Virus record (IMG/VR): IMGVR_UViG_3300042111_000046
Location: 1 to 45,754 of that record
Length of the DNA stretch: 45,754 bases
Direction: 5' to 3' (one strand)
DNA from: a virus
Part shown: piece after piece, positions 6,136-12,282 of the stretch
Numbering within the stretch: the first letter of the stretch is position 1
Layout of the letters: each line of letters starts with the position of its first letter
Translations under genes and position numbers: made by a program
Notes under the pieces: model-generated
Database searches by the model: none
What the model was told of the DNA's origin: nothing
What the model saw: only the letters and a program-made list of their open reading frames with translations

Positions 6136-6301
6136 TACTGAATTACTAAAGTACACAGTAGGAATTGATAAAAACAATAATAGCTATTGGTATGTATTAA
6201 ACAGCAAGAAAGACAAAGACATAACTATTCAAAAATATTTAAAACAATTCCCCAATACCAAGACAGAACAGAACAACTACAAATTTTTTCAATATAAATA
6301 A
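6113..6301 (+). CDS. Small hypothetical protein
   Basis: 62 residues, starting MKQLNLFNTELLKYTVGID, basic and Asn/Lys-rich, soluble. Third gene of the short operon after the promoter at 5834-5862; it overlaps the preceding membrane gene. No family recognised. Confidence 0.55.
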   Translation: MKQLNLFNTELLKYTVGIDKNNNSYWYVLNSKKDKDITIQKYLKQFPNTKTEQNNYKFFQYK

Positions 6302-6306
6302 TTCAT

Positions 6307-6335
6307 TTGACATAGCACGACAACGGCTATACTAT
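6307..6335 (+). promoter_or_regulatory. Probable sigma70 promoter
   Basis: TTGACA (6307-6312) with TACTAT at a 17-base spacing (6330-6335). TATACT at 15 or TATAAT at 20 bases are alternatives. It precedes the tiny membrane peptide gene at 6368. Confidence 0.6.
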
Positions 6336-6367
6336 AATTCAATAAACTAACTAAAGGAGAAAAGACA

Positions 6368-6436
6368 ATGTCTACTGTTTTTGGAACAATAGTTTTCTGG
6401 CTTTTACTTGGTTTAATTATAGGTACATTTGCCTGA
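6368..6436 (+). CDS. 22-residue hydrophobic peptide
   Basis: Encodes a 22-residue peptide (MSTVFGTIVFWLLLGLIIGT then two more residues), a single membrane helix. Strong support from AAAGGAG 12 bases before the ATG, its own promoter (6307-6335) and its own terminator (6447-6481). A one-gene unit for such a short peptide implies real expression. Role unknown; compare small phage peptides that modify host membrane proteins. Confidence 0.65.
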   Translation: MSTVFGTIVFWLLLGLIIGTFA

Positions 6437-6446
6437 AAACATAAAC

Positions 6447-6481
6447 AAAGCCCCTGCAATTAAGTTTGTGGGGGCTTTTTT
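6447..6481 (+). terminator. Rho-independent terminator
   Basis: AAAGCCCC (6447-6454) pairs with GGGGCTTT (6471-6478), followed by a T run to 6481. The loop can extend the stem through CAA/TTG. It ends the peptide gene transcript. Confidence 0.85.
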
Positions 6482-6483
6482 AT

Positions 6484-6512
6484 TTGACGATAATAAATTT
6501 CTGTTGTATAAT
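6484..6512 (+). promoter_or_regulatory. Sigma70 promoter
   Basis: TTGACG (6484-6489), 17 bases, TATAAT (6507-6512), directly after the terminator and 25 bases before the ATG at 6538. Confidence 0.75.
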
Positions 6513-6537
6513 TGCCACATAAACAAAAGGAAAACTA

Positions 6538-6804
6538 ATGACTAAACTAAAGTTAGTAAATAATGTAGTACAACTTCCTATTGATTCTTATTCAATTACA
6601 TTTAATGTTGATAAAGATTTTGGGGAAGTAATGGGTGTAAAATTCTCGGATAATTTTTCTGTGTTTAGTAATTTACAAAGGACAGATATTATTCAAGAAT
6701 TGATTTGCTTTTTAGATAACAAAAGAGTGAATCACTTTAAAGAGTATTACGCTGAACTGCGTAAAGCTAAACAAAAAGAACTAGGAGAACTGAAATGGGA
6801 CTAG
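6538..6804 (+). CDS. Hypothetical early protein
   Basis: 88 residues, soluble: MTKLKLVNNVVQLPIDSYS, then a beta-rich first half and a helical, charged C-terminus (ELRKAKQKELGELKWD). The ribosome site AAAAGGAAAA precedes the ATG. It overlaps the next gene by 10 bases. No family recognised. Confidence 0.7.
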   Translation: MTKLKLVNNVVQLPIDSYSITFNVDKDFGEVMGVKFSDNFSVFSNLQRTDIIQELICFLDNKRVNHFKEYYAELRKAKQKELGELKWD

Positions 6805-7211
6805 ACCAATACGCTGGTTTTCGTGACAGCGAAGGTAATGTACACGAAGAATTCTACTGGAGAAAACACGCTAGACTACAGCAATTTATGGCTAGTATGT
6901 TTGATGAACAAAACAAAGAACACGGAAATGATTCACCAGAAAAGAGACACAATTTTTTTGGTGAAATGCAACATTTAGGTTTTAATGGTGGGCAAGGTGG
7001 TGTTAAAATTACAGAAGATGTAATTATAAAACTAGAAGAAGCCATTAAAAGTAATTACTATGAATACTTTGCACCTGATGGTTTTTTTTGGGGGCAACAG
7101 TTTCAAGAAGAACAAGTAAAAGAGTACAAAGCCCAAGACGAAAAATTTATTGAGTGGGCTAGAGAACAGTTAAAAAATAATAGGAGTATTTATTATGATT
7201 GCAGTTGGTAA
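6795..7211 (+). CDS. MGLDQYAG-type conserved phage protein
   Basis: 138 residues. It begins MGLDQYAGFRD and has FYWRKHARLQQFM, FNGGQGGVKITEDVIIKLE, GFFWGQ and a C-terminal YYDCSW. This order (GLDQYA, YWRKH, LT.DD..LE, GFFFG, YYSSWW) is a family I recall from marine cyano- and pelagiphages, sometimes mislabelled phosphoglycerate kinase in annotations; its biochemical role is unknown. AGGAG precedes the ATG inside the end of the upstream gene. Confidence 0.8.
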   Translation: MGLDQYAGFRDSEGNVHEEFYWRKHARLQQFMASMFDEQNKEHGNDSPEKRHNFFGEMQHLGFNGGQGGVKITEDVIIKLEEAIKSNYYEYFAPDGFFWGQQFQEEQVKEYKAQDEKFIEWAREQLKNNRSIYYDCSW

Positions 7212-7212
7212 T

Positions 7213-7241
7213 TTGACATTACATAATTAATATTATATTAT
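7213..7241 (+). promoter_or_regulatory. Probable sigma70 promoter
   Basis: TTGACA (7213-7218), 17 bases, TATTAT (7236-7241), starting two bases after the stop of the upstream gene. Confidence 0.65.
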
Positions 7242-7271
7242 TAACTTATAACTAACAGAAAGGTAAATCTT

Positions 7272-7448
7272 ATGACACAGCAAATATGTAAGACTTGTAA
7301 AGGTAATGATTACATTACAGTTAAAGTATCTTTTGAGGGAGAGACTGCAGAATATACAAGAAACTGCCCAGAATGTGTTAAAGTACCAGAAGAAAATATA
7401 CTTGATGAAAGTATGTTTAGTAAAATCTTTTCACAACCCACAGCATAA
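7272..7448 (+). CDS. Small zinc-ribbon protein
   Basis: 58 residues with CKTC near residues 6-9 and CPEC near 34-37, a four-cysteine zinc ribbon. The middle is beta-like (VKVSFEGETAEYTRN) and the tail is acidic then hydrophobic. AGAAAGG lies upstream of the ATG and a promoter at 7213-7241. Likely nucleic-acid or protein binding; no named family. Confidence 0.7.
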   Translation: MTQQICKTCKGNDYITVKVSFEGETAEYTRNCPECVKVPEENILDESMFSKIFSQPTA

Positions 7449-7457
7449 AACAATATT

Positions 7458-7487
7458 CCCCTTGTGTGAGTAAAGGCACACAGGGGG
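7458..7487. promoter_or_regulatory. 11-bp hairpin without a T run
   Basis: CCCCTTGTGTG (7458-7468) pairs with CACACAGGGGG (7477-7487) with one T-G wobble and an 8-base loop. It lies between the zinc-ribbon gene and the next promoter. The bases after it are ACTCCCATTT, so it is not a classic intrinsic terminator; RNA 3'-end protection or a protein site are alternatives. Confidence 0.6.
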
Positions 7488-7495
7488 ACTCCCAT

Positions 7496-7524
7496 TTGAC
7501 ATAATCAATTTAATTTGTTATATT
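7496..7524 (+). promoter_or_regulatory. Sigma70 promoter
   Basis: TTGACA (7496-7501), 17 bases, TATATT (7519-7524), with AAAAAGGAG before the ATG at 7555. Confidence 0.7.
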
Positions 7525-7554
7525 TTATCAACTCAAATAAAAAGGAGTATTAAA

Positions 7555-7797
7555 ATGTTGTTTGATAATAACAATAAACCATTTGCAAAATGGAAAAGTT
7601 CTTGTCGTAAAGAACTATTACAAGCGTTGCTTGAATTAGAAGCTAACGACAAACCTACGCCAGAACTTCATTACCATATGCGTAAAGCAAAAGACTGTCT
7701 TTACTATTGGGACAATGATGTTAATGCTTGGGAAAGAAATACTATTGCTATTCAAATTCCTAGTAATATTTATGAGCAACAGGAATTAGATGAGTAA
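7555..7797 (+). CDS. Hypothetical early protein
   Basis: 80 residues, soluble, helical centre (CRKELLQALLELEANDKPTP), Trp/Tyr-containing middle (CLYYWDNDVNAWER) and an acidic end. AAGGAG ribosome site and its own promoter. No family recognised. Confidence 0.7.
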   Translation: MLFDNNNKPFAKWKSSCRKELLQALLELEANDKPTPELHYHMRKAKDCLYYWDNDVNAWERNTIAIQIPSNIYEQQELDE

Positions 7798-7815
7798 TAA
7801 ACTAAATGGAAAACT

Positions 7816-7989
7816 ATGGAACAAGATATAGGAACACTGTGGACACTAGCAATTATTGTGTCTTTATTATTAGTTTATTTATTAGGTGTTATATGTGTAC
7901 AAATAACATTTGATACAATAAACAATATTAAATATTCAAAAATAAAAAAACAAATTGAAGAACTAGAAAGCAAACTATCTAAATTCTAG
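7816..7989 (+). CDS. Small membrane protein with coiled-coil tail
   Basis: 57 residues: about 10 polar residues, a membrane helix (LAIIVSLLLVYLLGVICV), then a charged tail (KIKKQIEELESKLSKF) with heptad character. Start chosen because the other nearby ATG (7806) gives a short Arg/Asn-rich frame. The stop is followed one base later by the composite promoter at 7991. Confidence 0.55.
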   Translation: MEQDIGTLWTLAIIVSLLLVYLLGVICVQITFDTINNIKYSKIKKQIEELESKLSKF

Positions 7990-7990
7990 T

Positions 7991-8054
7991 TTGACACTAC
8001 TATAATATTAAAGTATAATGGAGGCGTATTCATTAATTTGAGTACGCCTTTTTT
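7991..8054 (+). promoter_or_regulatory. Composite promoter-hairpin module, copy 1
   Basis: TTGACA (7991-7996), 17 bases, TATAAT (8014-8019), 3 bases, then GGCGTATTC (8023-8031), loop ATTAATTT, GAGTACGCC (8040-8048) and six T (8049-8054). Expected transcription start is about 8026, inside the left arm. The geometry is shared with copies 2 and 3. Confidence 0.85.
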
Positions 8055-8135
8055 ATTTTAAGAGTGTTGGTTGAAGTGAAGTACAAACTTCGGAAAAGAA
8101 AATCCTCTGTCATGGAAACCTTGCATAAAATAAAA

Positions 8136-8177
8136 GTGAGTAAGGGCAAACTGGGATTGACCTGTATCCTTACTCAC
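8136..8177. promoter_or_regulatory. Leader hairpin, 10-bp perfect stem
   Basis: GTGAGTAAGG (8136-8145) is the exact reverse complement of CCTTACTCAC (8168-8177), loop of 22. It lies in the roughly 155-base leader between copy 1 of the promoter-hairpin module and the gene at 8211. A smaller GAAGT-ACAA-ACTTC hairpin lies upstream of it. There is no T run, so it is a possible RNA regulatory or stability element. Confidence 0.6.
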
Positions 8178-8210
8178 ATAAAAGGTTAAACAATAACACA
8201 GGAGAACACA

Positions 8211-8627
8211 ATGGAACAAGCTGTAATTGTGGGAAACTTTCCTACATTTATAAATGATATGATTCACGAAACTAAATCTAAAAAATTTAGAGTCGGATTC
8301 ATAAAGAAAAATGGTGAGTATCGTGTTGGTAAATTTGATAAAGTAGCTAGGTCAAAATTTAAAACAACAGAAGGTACATACACAAAGTTAAAAGGTAAGG
8401 GACAAACTACAAACCCAGAACAATATCTTTGTGCATTTGATTTAAATAAAAAATCTTATCGCAATATTAATTATAAAACTATGAAGTGGATTGCAATAGG
8501 TAGAAAGTTATTTAAAATCAATGACTTACTAGCTGATGAAAGCGTTAGAATTACTGCTGTTCATAAAGTAAAATTCAGTAATCTAAAAAGACTAATGAAA
8601 GAAAACTACGAAATGGAGGAAAAATAA
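8211..8627 (+). CDS. WYL_2 / SH3 beta-barrel-like phage protein
   Basis: 138 residues. The middle has FRVGFIKKNGEYRVGKFDKV and then the recognisable CAFDLNKKSYRNINYKTMKWI. The pattern 'F.KK.G..R......(V/F)(Y/F)D..K..YR.IN...' is that of small SH3-like barrel proteins (DUF2693/WYL_2-type) common in T4-like and marine phages, whose role is unknown. ACAGGAG precedes the ATG. Confidence 0.7.
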   Translation: MEQAVIVGNFPTFINDMIHETKSKKFRVGFIKKNGEYRVGKFDKVARSKFKTTEGTYTKLKGKGQTTNPEQYLCAFDLNKKSYRNINYKTMKWIAIGRKLFKINDLLADESVRITAVHKVKFSNLKRLMKENYEMEEK

Positions 8628-8628
8628 T

Positions 8629-8886
8629 ATGCCACATACAGTTATGTATAATCAAAAAAAATATAAACTTCCTTTTGAAATAGATTTAACTTTAGACCCA
8701 AAAGAAAAGTTAATAAATGTAGCAAATCCATATAGTGGAGAAGTTGCAAAACTTCCTTGGTTTGCAGTTGCAGTTTATGATGTAATCAAAGGGGCTGAGT
8801 TGATAAATGATTTTGTCACAGTAAGACAAGGTTTAGATTGGTTTCAGAAAAACTTTACTGATGAATACTATACATTATTAGACTGA
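8629..8886 (+). CDS. Hypothetical early protein
   Basis: 85 residues: MPHTVMYNQKKYKLPFEIDL, then ANPYSGEVAKLPWFAVAVYD and an aromatic end (GLDWFQKNFTDEYYTLLD). It follows the previous gene by one base, with a GGAGG ribosome site inside that gene's end. Soluble, unrecognised. Confidence 0.7.
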   Translation: MPHTVMYNQKKYKLPFEIDLTLDPKEKLINVANPYSGEVAKLPWFAVAVYDVIKGAELINDFVTVRQGLDWFQKNFTDEYYTLLD

Positions 8887-8893
8887 TTGTCAT

Positions 8894-8957
8894 TTGACAT
8901 ACCAAGTATCACTTGATATAATGGGGGCACTATCTTTAATTAGGTAGTGCCTTTTTT
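8894..8957 (+). promoter_or_regulatory. Composite promoter-hairpin module, copy 2
   Basis: TTGACA (8894-8899), 17 bases, TATAAT (8917-8922), 3 bases, GGCACTATC (8926-8934), loop TTTAATTA, GGTAGTGCC (8943-8951), six T (8952-8957). Three stem pairs differ from copy 1 in a compensatory way. It begins 8 bases after the stop of the previous gene. Confidence 0.85.
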
Positions 8958-9003
8958 GTTTATAGCAATTAAGGATAAATAAATAATAAACATAGGAGAA
9001 CAT

Positions 9004-9927
9004 ATGGAAAAGCAAACTCGCTTGTTGAAAGCAGATAAAGAAATTCTGTTGCAAGAAGCAGTCAAAGCTGTAATGAGTACACCAGCTGTCTCTACTAAAT
9101 ATAATCATAGAAAAAAAACAAATGAAGTAATAGACTTTGATTATAATTATAGAGTAGCAAGGGAAAACTATTACAAAACTAGAACTAACATACATAAACT
9201 TGTTAGTGATATCGTTGAAGAAAAGTATCCAACGAAAGATATGAATGTCCTTAAAAAGTACGACTGTACTCATAACGACAAATGTATCTGGTTTAAAGAT
9301 ACTTCATCAGATAATGGTATTGAATTTGAGTACAAAACTCAACCAAGTCAAAAGATTTTTGAGGTACTTGAATACGATACATTATTATCAGCTAATGTAG
9401 ATGTAGATTATAGGGGTAAATATAATACACCTAGTGAATATGGTATTAAAAGATATACCTATTCTACATATACTGAACATAGACAAAAGGTAGAAAAACT
9501 ACATGGCGAATGGCTTGAAAAAGATGGCACAAATGAGTGGTCTTTTGTAAGACCAAATCGTGGTTGCTATGGTCAAAGAATAGCTGTTAATAAAAAAACA
9601 CTTGATAGTATAATGGAAATCAAAGTTCTTTTTGATAAGGCTTCACTTGCATTACAGTTAAGAAAAGAAGCACAAAAGAAAAGACTTGAAGCATATACTT
9701 CATTGATTAAATTTGCTAAAACTCAAGAACAAATTAAAAAAGTTTGGACTGATGCACCATTACATTTAATTGGTGGCACTGGCACATCTTTAGTTTGTTT
9801 ATCTGATGACGCAGTATCATTAATTCAAAATGACGCTAAAGTTAGAAGTGCTGTTAATAATGCAACAGCTAAAGCTAAACTAGCAGTTGTAATGGGTGGC
9901 TCATCAGCAAGAGTATCAGTAAATTAA
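9004..9927 (+). CDS. Large early protein, possibly Nmad5-like
   Basis: 307 residues, soluble. Helical N-terminus (RLLKADKEILLQEAVKAVM), a Tyr/Asp-rich middle with CTHNDKCIWFK, and a C-terminal LIKFAKTQEQIKKVWTDAPLHLIG, then GGTGTSLVCLSDD and an Ala-rich end. The N-terminal helix plus 'aKT.eQ..kvWp.ap' reminds me of phage proteins labelled putative nucleotide-modification associated domain 5; this is a weak resemblance. CATAGGAG precedes the ATG. Its stop touches the -35 of the next module. Confidence 0.7.
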   Translation: MEKQTRLLKADKEILLQEAVKAVMSTPAVSTKYNHRKKTNEVIDFDYNYRVARENYYKTRTNIHKLVSDIVEEKYPTKDMNVLKKYDCTHNDKCIWFKDTSSDNGIEFEYKTQPSQKIFEVLEYDTLLSANVDVDYRGKYNTPSEYGIKRYTYSTYTEHRQKVEKLHGEWLEKDGTNEWSFVRPNRGCYGQRIAVNKKTLDSIMEIKVLFDKASLALQLRKEAQKKRLEAYTSLIKFAKTQEQIKKVWTDAPLHLIGGTGTSLVCLSDDAVSLIQNDAKVRSAVNNATAKAKLAVVMGGSSARVSVN

Positions 9928-9992
9928 TTGACAACTATCACGTATTGTGATATACTAAAGGCGTATCTATTAATTTAGGTACGCCTTTTTTT
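9928..9992 (+). promoter_or_regulatory. Composite promoter-hairpin module, copy 3
   Basis: TTGACA (9928-9933) starts on the base after the stop codon of the previous gene. Then 17 bases, TATACT (9951-9956), 3 bases, GGCGTATCT (9960-9968), loop ATTAATTT, AGGTACGCC (9977-9985), seven T (9986-9992). Same spacing as copies 1 and 2. Confidence 0.85.
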
Positions 9993-10021
9993 ATTTAACC
10001 AAACAACATATAGGAAAACAT

Positions 10022-10363
10022 ATGAGAATGTATAAAAGAAAAGTAGGAATAGATGACACTTGGTCAAATACTATTCATGTAGAAGAAAAAGATATGCCAA
10101 AGCATGTTGAATTTTCTATTGATGAAATAAGATATTGGTATCAAGAACAAGGTACTGCAAGAGATAAATTTACTCTTAATGTTGAAAGAGTGGAAAATGG
10201 ATACCATGTTGAGTATTCTGGTATATTATTGCATACAAATAATATGCTAGAACTTTGGCGTAGAAACCAAAGAAACTTTGTTGCCATTAAAAAAAGTAAA
10301 TACTGGTGGGTTGATGCAGTTATAGTTAATCCAAGTGTACGAGAAAGCAATACAGGAGAATAG
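10022..10363 (+). CDS. Hypothetical early protein
   Basis: 113 residues, soluble and beta-rich: MRMYKRKVGIDDTWSNTIHV, MPKHVEFSIDEIRYWYQEQG, GYHVEYSGILLH, WRRNQRNFVAIKKSKYWWVD. TAGGAAAA precedes the ATG, 29 bases after the third promoter-hairpin module. No family recognised. Confidence 0.7.
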   Translation: MRMYKRKVGIDDTWSNTIHVEEKDMPKHVEFSIDEIRYWYQEQGTARDKFTLNVERVENGYHVEYSGILLHTNNMLELWRRNQRNFVAIKKSKYWWVDAVIVNPSVRESNTGE

Positions 10364-10366
10364 ACA

Positions 10367-10600
10367 ATGGCAATAGTTAAACATGAAGAATATGTGAAGT
10401 TTAATCTTAATGACATACATAGTATTAAGATTGACAATCACAGATACGATAAGTGGATAGATATATCTCTTAAAGATAATACTCGAGTAAAGTCTAGAGA
10501 CTCAGTCTTTAATGATGTGTATTTAAAACAAGCAACCGAGTTTATAGCCTTTAAATCAAGAGTATATTATTGGTTATCAACAGGAGACAAACTAATATAG
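10367..10600 (+). CDS. Hypothetical early protein
   Basis: 77 residues, basic, beta-like (YVKFNLNDIHSIKIDNHRY, KWIDISLKDNTRVKS) with a C-terminal aromatic helix. ACAGGAG within the end of the previous gene serves as ribosome site. Same operon as 10022-10363. Unrecognised. Confidence 0.65.
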   Translation: MAIVKHEEYVKFNLNDIHSIKIDNHRYDKWIDISLKDNTRVKSRDSVFNDVYLKQATEFIAFKSRVYYWLSTGDKLI

Positions 10601-10608
10601 GAGATAAC

Positions 10609-10770
10609 ATGGAAAATAAAACTAAATATTTATATGTCACAGATTACGATAACATATCTATTGAAGGGGAGTGGTATGATGAGGCGTATAATAACTTATT
10701 AAAGTTAAAAGAAACAAATGAAGATTTACCAACTGGTAGTCTTTATGTTAAATGTGCAGAAAGTAATTAA
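10609..10770 (+). CDS. Small acidic protein
   Basis: 53 residues from ATG 10609-10611 (MENKTKYLYVTDYDNISIE), chosen because ATAGGAG lies just upstream; an in-frame ATG at 10570 lies inside the previous gene. Compact alpha/beta-looking, Glu/Asp-rich, with one Cys near the end. Unrecognised. Confidence 0.65.
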   Translation: MENKTKYLYVTDYDNISIEGEWYDEAYNNLLKLKETNEDLPTGSLYVKCAESN

Positions 10771-10775
10771 ACTAT

Positions 10776-10830
10776 CTGACAATATTACTAGGGGGAAATT
10801 ATACTATATGTATATTATAACCCCCCCTAG
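10776..10830 (+). promoter_or_regulatory. Promoter embedded in an 8-bp hairpin
   Basis: CTGACA (10776-10781), 18 bases, TATACT (10800-10805). The left arm CTAGGGGG (10788-10795) lies in the spacer and its perfect complement CCCCCTAG is at 10823-10830, so the stem encloses the -10 box. No T run follows directly; a TATTTTTTT tract occurs at 10851-10859. It precedes the gene at 10919. Confidence 0.55.
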
Positions 10831-10918
10831 AAAGACACGATAGTATATCATATTTTTTTGCTTAAGTCAATTTAGTTTAAAAATAAATATAATAATAAAA
10901 ACAAAAGGATAATAAATA

Positions 10919-11227
10919 ATGAGAGATTTATACTACGAAGTAAAACTTACAGAAGAAAATGAATTAGCTAGGCAAGTATTAATAAGGGCATGGCTTGATT
11001 CGGTAGGAGAAACTTCTCCAGATAATTTCCGTAGACAAGTAGAGATTAAGGAAGAAGCACAAAACTTTTTAAAGTCAAAAGACTACGAAGAGTGGTGTGA
11101 TAGGGCAAACCTAAATCATTTGCATTTAAATAAATTATATGTTATGTTTAAAACAGCATACGATACAAATAAATTACAAGACCAAAACATATTAGTATTT
11201 GTACAAAACTTATTTAAAGGTATATGA
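10919..11227 (+). CDS. Hypothetical helical protein
   Basis: 102 residues, soluble, predominantly helical: ELARQVLIRAWLDSVGETSP, then RRQVEIKEEAQNFLKSKDYEEWCDRANLN and a final FVQNLFKGI. AAAAGGAT lies before the ATG. It overlaps the next gene by 4 bases (ATGA). Unrecognised. Confidence 0.7.
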   Translation: MRDLYYEVKLTEENELARQVLIRAWLDSVGETSPDNFRRQVEIKEEAQNFLKSKDYEEWCDRANLNHLHLNKLYVMFKTAYDTNKLQDQNILVFVQNLFKGI

Positions 11228-11706
11228 ACATATTTCATTTACACAGAAATCCAGAAACCTGTGCAAGATATCATTGTGACAAGCATGTAGTTAAAATGAT
11301 ATTGGAAACTGGTCAAATGTTATCAACTGCATATCAAAGACATTGTGGTATTCATGATGATTTATACAAACCTGCATATCAAAAACACCCTATGACTATA
11401 TGGGTAGGCAATTCATTAGCTAACTATATGTGGTCATTAGATTTACTTGGTTTTTTGTTAAATGAATATAGGCACAGATATAATAATAAAATACACAGCA
11501 CAGGTAGAATACTAACTAAATTGATTTCACTACATAGTAATGTAAAAGATAAATTTGAATACCAAAGTTTTTTAATACCACCATTATGTATGCCAGATAA
11601 ATACAAGACAGAAAGTTATATTATGTCTTACCGAAACTATTATGTTGGTGAGAAAAAAATATTTGCAAGATACACTAAAGTTGACACACCATTCTTTATG
11701 TGCTAA
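11224..11706 (+). CDS. Conserved phage protein, resembles pyrimidine-dimer glycosylase fold
   Basis: 160 residues. It has ARYHCDKHVVKMILETGQML (about 14-33), HPMTIWVGNSLANYMWSLDLLGFLLNEY (about 55-82) and a C-terminal SYRNYYVGEKKIFARYTK. The order of an N-terminal D..H helix, a long 'W...N..W...L...L..EY' helical pair and a C-terminal Tyr-rich segment is reminiscent of T4 endonuclease V (DenV). The similarity is pattern-level only, so a DNA-repair role is a hypothesis. The family is one I recall from marine phages. Confidence 0.65.
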   Translation: MNIFHLHRNPETCARYHCDKHVVKMILETGQMLSTAYQRHCGIHDDLYKPAYQKHPMTIWVGNSLANYMWSLDLLGFLLNEYRHRYNNKIHSTGRILTKLISLHSNVKDKFEYQSFLIPPLCMPDKYKTESYIMSYRNYYVGEKKIFARYTKVDTPFFMC

Positions 11707-11709
11707 TAT
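11681..11709 (+). promoter_or_regulatory. Probable sigma70 promoter inside the end of a gene
   Basis: TTGACA (11681-11686), 17 bases, TAATAT (11704-11709), overlapping the last codons of the upstream gene; it would drive the genes from 11757. Confidence 0.5.
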
Positions 11710-11756
11710 AGTAGGTTCAACAAACAAAGGAAAAAATTAAAAAATATAGGTAGAAA

Positions 11757-11999
11757 ATGAAAATAAAAGAATATATTGGCAAAAATATAGATGACTTTCC
11801 AAAATCTTTTGACATTAAATTAATAAATGATGAATTAAACATTTGTAATAAATGTGGCAATATAGATATTTGGACTAATCTTAATTGGGATTGTGATTTT
11901 TTAGATATTACAAATAAACAACATAAAAAAATATTTGGAAAACACACTGCAGTTTGTGACAATTGTTTAAATGAATTAATAATAAAAATAAAGGAGTAA
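11757..11999 (+). CDS. Small zinc-ribbon protein
   Basis: 80 residues: a first helical part (MKIKEYIGKNIDDFPKSFD), then CNKC near 32-35 and CDNC near 69-72, separated by an aromatic stretch (WTNLNWDCDF). A four-Cys zinc site. Weak ribosome site (AGGTAG). Probably nucleic-acid binding; family not recognised. Confidence 0.65.
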   Translation: MKIKEYIGKNIDDFPKSFDIKLINDELNICNKCGNIDIWTNLNWDCDFLDITNKQHKKIFGKHTAVCDNCLNELIIKIKE

Positions 12000-12003
12000 T
12001 TAA

Positions 12004-12282
12004 ATGTCAAAATTAGAATGTATAGAGTGCCAATCAACTAACATAACTTATTTACCAGATGTTGATGGAAATTCATGGGTTAATATAACTTATGAACAAA
12101 ATGAAAATGGAGTATGGAAAGCATTACTTACAGGAGAAAAGGCAGTAGGTATTAATGAAGAACTGCAAGACAATGTGTGTGATGTATCAGAGATAAGTAA
12201 AAGAGATATATTTTACAATGACGGTAATGCATTCTTTTATTGCAAAAATTGTAAGATTGAATTTGATTCAAGAAGTTTATGA
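12004..12282 (+). CDS. Zinc-ribbon protein
   Basis: 92 residues with CIEC (6-9) near the start and CKNC (81-84) near the end, enclosing a beta-rich core (WVNITYEQNENGVWKALLTG). A long-range zinc ribbon like those seen in small transcription- or replication-associated phage proteins. AAAGGAG is upstream; it overlaps the next gene by 4 bases. Confidence 0.7.
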   Translation: MSKLECIECQSTNITYLPDVDGNSWVNITYEQNENGVWKALLTGEKAVGINEELQDNVCDVSEISKRDIFYNDGNAFFYCKNCKIEFDSRSL

